DNA from: Chloroflexota bacterium
GTDB lineage: Bacteria > Chloroflexota > Limnocylindria > Limnocylindrales > CSP1-4
DNA length: 6,283 nt
Assembly (NCBI GenBank): GCA_003158495.1
Contig: PMJT01000056.1
Span: 1,700 to 7,982, forward strand
Direction of reading: 5' to 3'
Made by a program: the position numbers and the translations under genes. The notes beneath the pieces were generated by a model, which saw only the letters and a list, made by a program, of their open reading frames with translations, did no database searches and was not told the DNA's origin. Positions 4,903 through 6,283 of the stretch are shown here, piece by piece (the stretch's first letter is position 1; each line of letters starts with the position of its first letter).

Positions 4903-6282
4903 TTACTCGGCCCTGTCCAATCGTTCCCGCAACGCCGCCTGGACCATGGCCGCGTTGGCCTGACCCCGTGTCGCCTTCATCACTTGGCCGACCAGGAAGC
5001 CGATCGCAGCCGTCGTGCCGGCTCGATAGTCGGCGACTGCGGCCGGATTGGCGGCGAGGACCTGTTCTACGGCCGTCCCGAGAACTCCCGCGTCCGAGAT
5101 CTGCCAGAAGCCGTGCTCCTCGACGATCGCGAGGACTTCCCTCGCGGTAGCGTAATGCTCCCAGAGCACATCCTTTGCGTTCGTCCCGGAGATCTTGCCG
5201 TCTGCGACGAGCGTGACGAGAGCGGCGAGCTGGACCGGGTCGACGGCCCCGCTCAAGTCCGAGTTCGCCAGGCGCATGCACTCCCCGGTGACCCAGTTGG
5301 CAGCCATCTTCGGGGACAGGCGCCCACGACCGGCTACCAGCGCACCTTCGAAGAGCGCGTTGGCGGCAGCGTCGTTGACGAGAACGGCGGCATCGTACGC
5401 GGAGAGGCTGTATACCTCGTTGTAGCGCGTCCGGCGGGCGGCGGGCAGTTCCGGCAGCGCGCCCTTGATCGCGGCCAGCCATTCCGGGGTCGTGACGAGC
5501 GGCGGCAGATCCGGCTCCGGGAAGTAGCGGTAGTCGTTCTCCTCTTCCTTTGGCCGCATGTGGTACGTGGACTGGCTCGGTTCGTCCCAGCCGCGCGTCT
5601 CCATTCGGACCGCGCCGCCGCCGTCGATCAGCTCGGCCTGGCGCTCGATCTCGTACGCGATTGCCCGCTCGACGGCCTTCATCGAGTTCATGTTCTTGAC
5701 TTCGACGCGCGTCCCGAATGCCTCTCGGCCGGGCGGTCGGATCGAGACGTTTGCCTCGACCCGCATCTGGCCGTTCTCCATCTCCGCGTCCGACGCGCCG
5801 ATGGTCCGCATGAGCAGCCGCAGCTCCTCGGCATAGCGCCGGGCCTGTTCTCCGGTGCGAATATCCGGCTCGGTCACGATCTCCATGAGCGGCATGCCGG
5901 ACCGGTTGTAGTCGATCAAGGAAACGCGACGGGTCCGGGCCGAGCTATGGCTCGGCACCTGGTCCTCGTGGATGAGCCGGCCGGTGTCCTCCTCGAGGTG
6001 GGCCCGCCGCACTCGAACGGTGAACGATCCGCCGCTCGTGTCGAACGTCAACTTGCCATTGGCCGCCAGCGGCAACTGGTACTGGCTGATCTGGTAGCCC
6101 TTCGGAATGTCGGGGTAGAAGTAGTTCTTGCGATCCCAGCGCGTCGTCGTGGCGATGTCGGCATCGATGGCGAAGCCGGTCGCGATCACCCATTCGACGG
6201 CTCGTTTGTTGATCGTCGGCAGGGTTCCGGGGAGCCCGAGGCAGACCGGGCACGTGACACTGTTCGGGGCTGCCCCATCGAT
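4903..6282 (-). CDS. gatB: Aspartyl/glutamyl-tRNA(Asn/Gln) amidotransferase subunit B, 5' end missing
   Basis: 459 residues are visible; the frame stays open to the right edge, so the true start lies outside, probably about 15-25 residues away given the usual length near 480. GatB is the tRNA-binding and kinase/transamidase subunit of GatCAB, which converts Glu-tRNA(Gln) or Asp-tRNA(Asn) to the amide form in the cytosol using ammonia from GatA. In fragment numbering: APNSVTCPVCLGLPG (5-19) with the CPVC pair, RKNYFYPDIPKGYQISQ (51-67), the family signature DYNRSGMPLMEI (124-135), then RVEANVSIRP, EVKNMNSMKAVERAI, DYRYFPEPDLPP, and the C-terminal GatB/YqeY-like helical domain ending VGQVMKATRGQANAAMVQAAL. 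All landmark motifs are intact with no frameshift. An apparent start at 6189 (GTG, Val32) is internal, because family sequence continues upstream. gatA and gatC are expected to the right. A small membrane-protein gene follows after 22 bp. Confidence 0.97.
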   Translation of the reverse strand: MDGAAPNSVTCPVCLGLPGTLPTINKRAVEWVIATGFAIDADIATTTRWDRKNYFYPDIPKGYQISQYQLPLAANGKLTFDTSGGSFTVRVRRAHLEEDTGRLIHEDQVPSHSSARTRRVSLIDYNRSGMPLMEIVTEPDIRTGEQARRYAEELRLLMRTIGASDAEMENGQMRVEANVSIRPPGREAFGTRVEVKNMNSMKAVERAIAYEIERQAELIDGGGAVRMETRGWDEPSQSTYHMRPKEEENDYRYFPEPDLPPLVTTPEWLAAIKGALPELPAARRTRYNEVYSLSAYDAAVLVNDAAANALFEGALVAGRGRLSPKMAANWVTGECMRLANSDLSGAVDPVQLAALVTLVADGKISGTNAKDVLWEHYATAREVLAIVEEHGFWQISDAGVLGTAVEQVLAANPAAVADYRAGTTAAIGFLVGQVMKATRGQANAAMVQAALRERLDRAE

Positions 6283-6283
6283 G

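Noticed and set aside
6189..6189. GTG at 6189 as the start of gatB
   Set aside because: The in-frame sequence to its right encodes conserved GatB residues (TCPVCLGLPG, INKRAVEW), so the true start is outside the window.

Overview
The window is a very GC-rich bacterial stretch with compact, short-spaced genes and frequent GTG/TTG-type starts. It appears chromosomal: it carries parts of two housekeeping genes (dnaE and gatB), and I saw no phage, transposon, CRISPR or tRNA signal. High GC, a GatCAB-type amidotransferase, a lipobox lipoprotein and possible leaderless initiation would fit an uncultured Chloroflexota (Limnocylindria/Ellin6529-like) or an Actinomycetota. That placement is a low-confidence inference.

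Layout, left to right. (1) Bases 1-39, minus strand: the first 13 codons of a gene whose N-terminus looks like the PHP domain of DNA polymerase III alpha (dnaE), running off the left edge. (2) Bases 158-2373, minus strand: a two-gene unit. An alpha/beta-fold hydrolase comes first, overlapping by 4 bp (GTGA) an unusual protein with an S51/cyanophycinase-like domain fused to the C-terminal anticodon-binding region of cysteinyl-tRNA synthetase. (3) Bases 2374-2622: a divergent regulatory gap holding a good promoter for the rightward genes and a Shine-Dalgarno for the leftward hydrolase. (4) Bases 2623-4301, plus strand: a BMP/PnrA-like substrate-binding lipoprotein, apparently starting at CTG, followed after 17 bp by a small YccU-type CoA-binding protein. 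(5) Bases 4302-4604: a convergent non-coding gap with a strong 13-bp hairpin. (6) Bases 4605-6283, minus strand: gatB, lacking only its extreme N-terminus, followed after 22 bp by a small protein with two membrane segments.

How the genes work together: gatB belongs to tRNA-dependent Gln/Asn formation, and dnaE to replication. The lipoprotein would bind a small ligand, nucleoside-like by family, outside the cell, but no permease or ATPase gene lies next to it here. The hydrolase and the S51-CysS fusion are probably translated together, but no shared substrate can be deduced.

The observation most worth following is the fusion protein at 158-1432. It joins a peptidase-like or amidotransferase-like domain to a tRNA-recognition module and has no aminoacylation domain.
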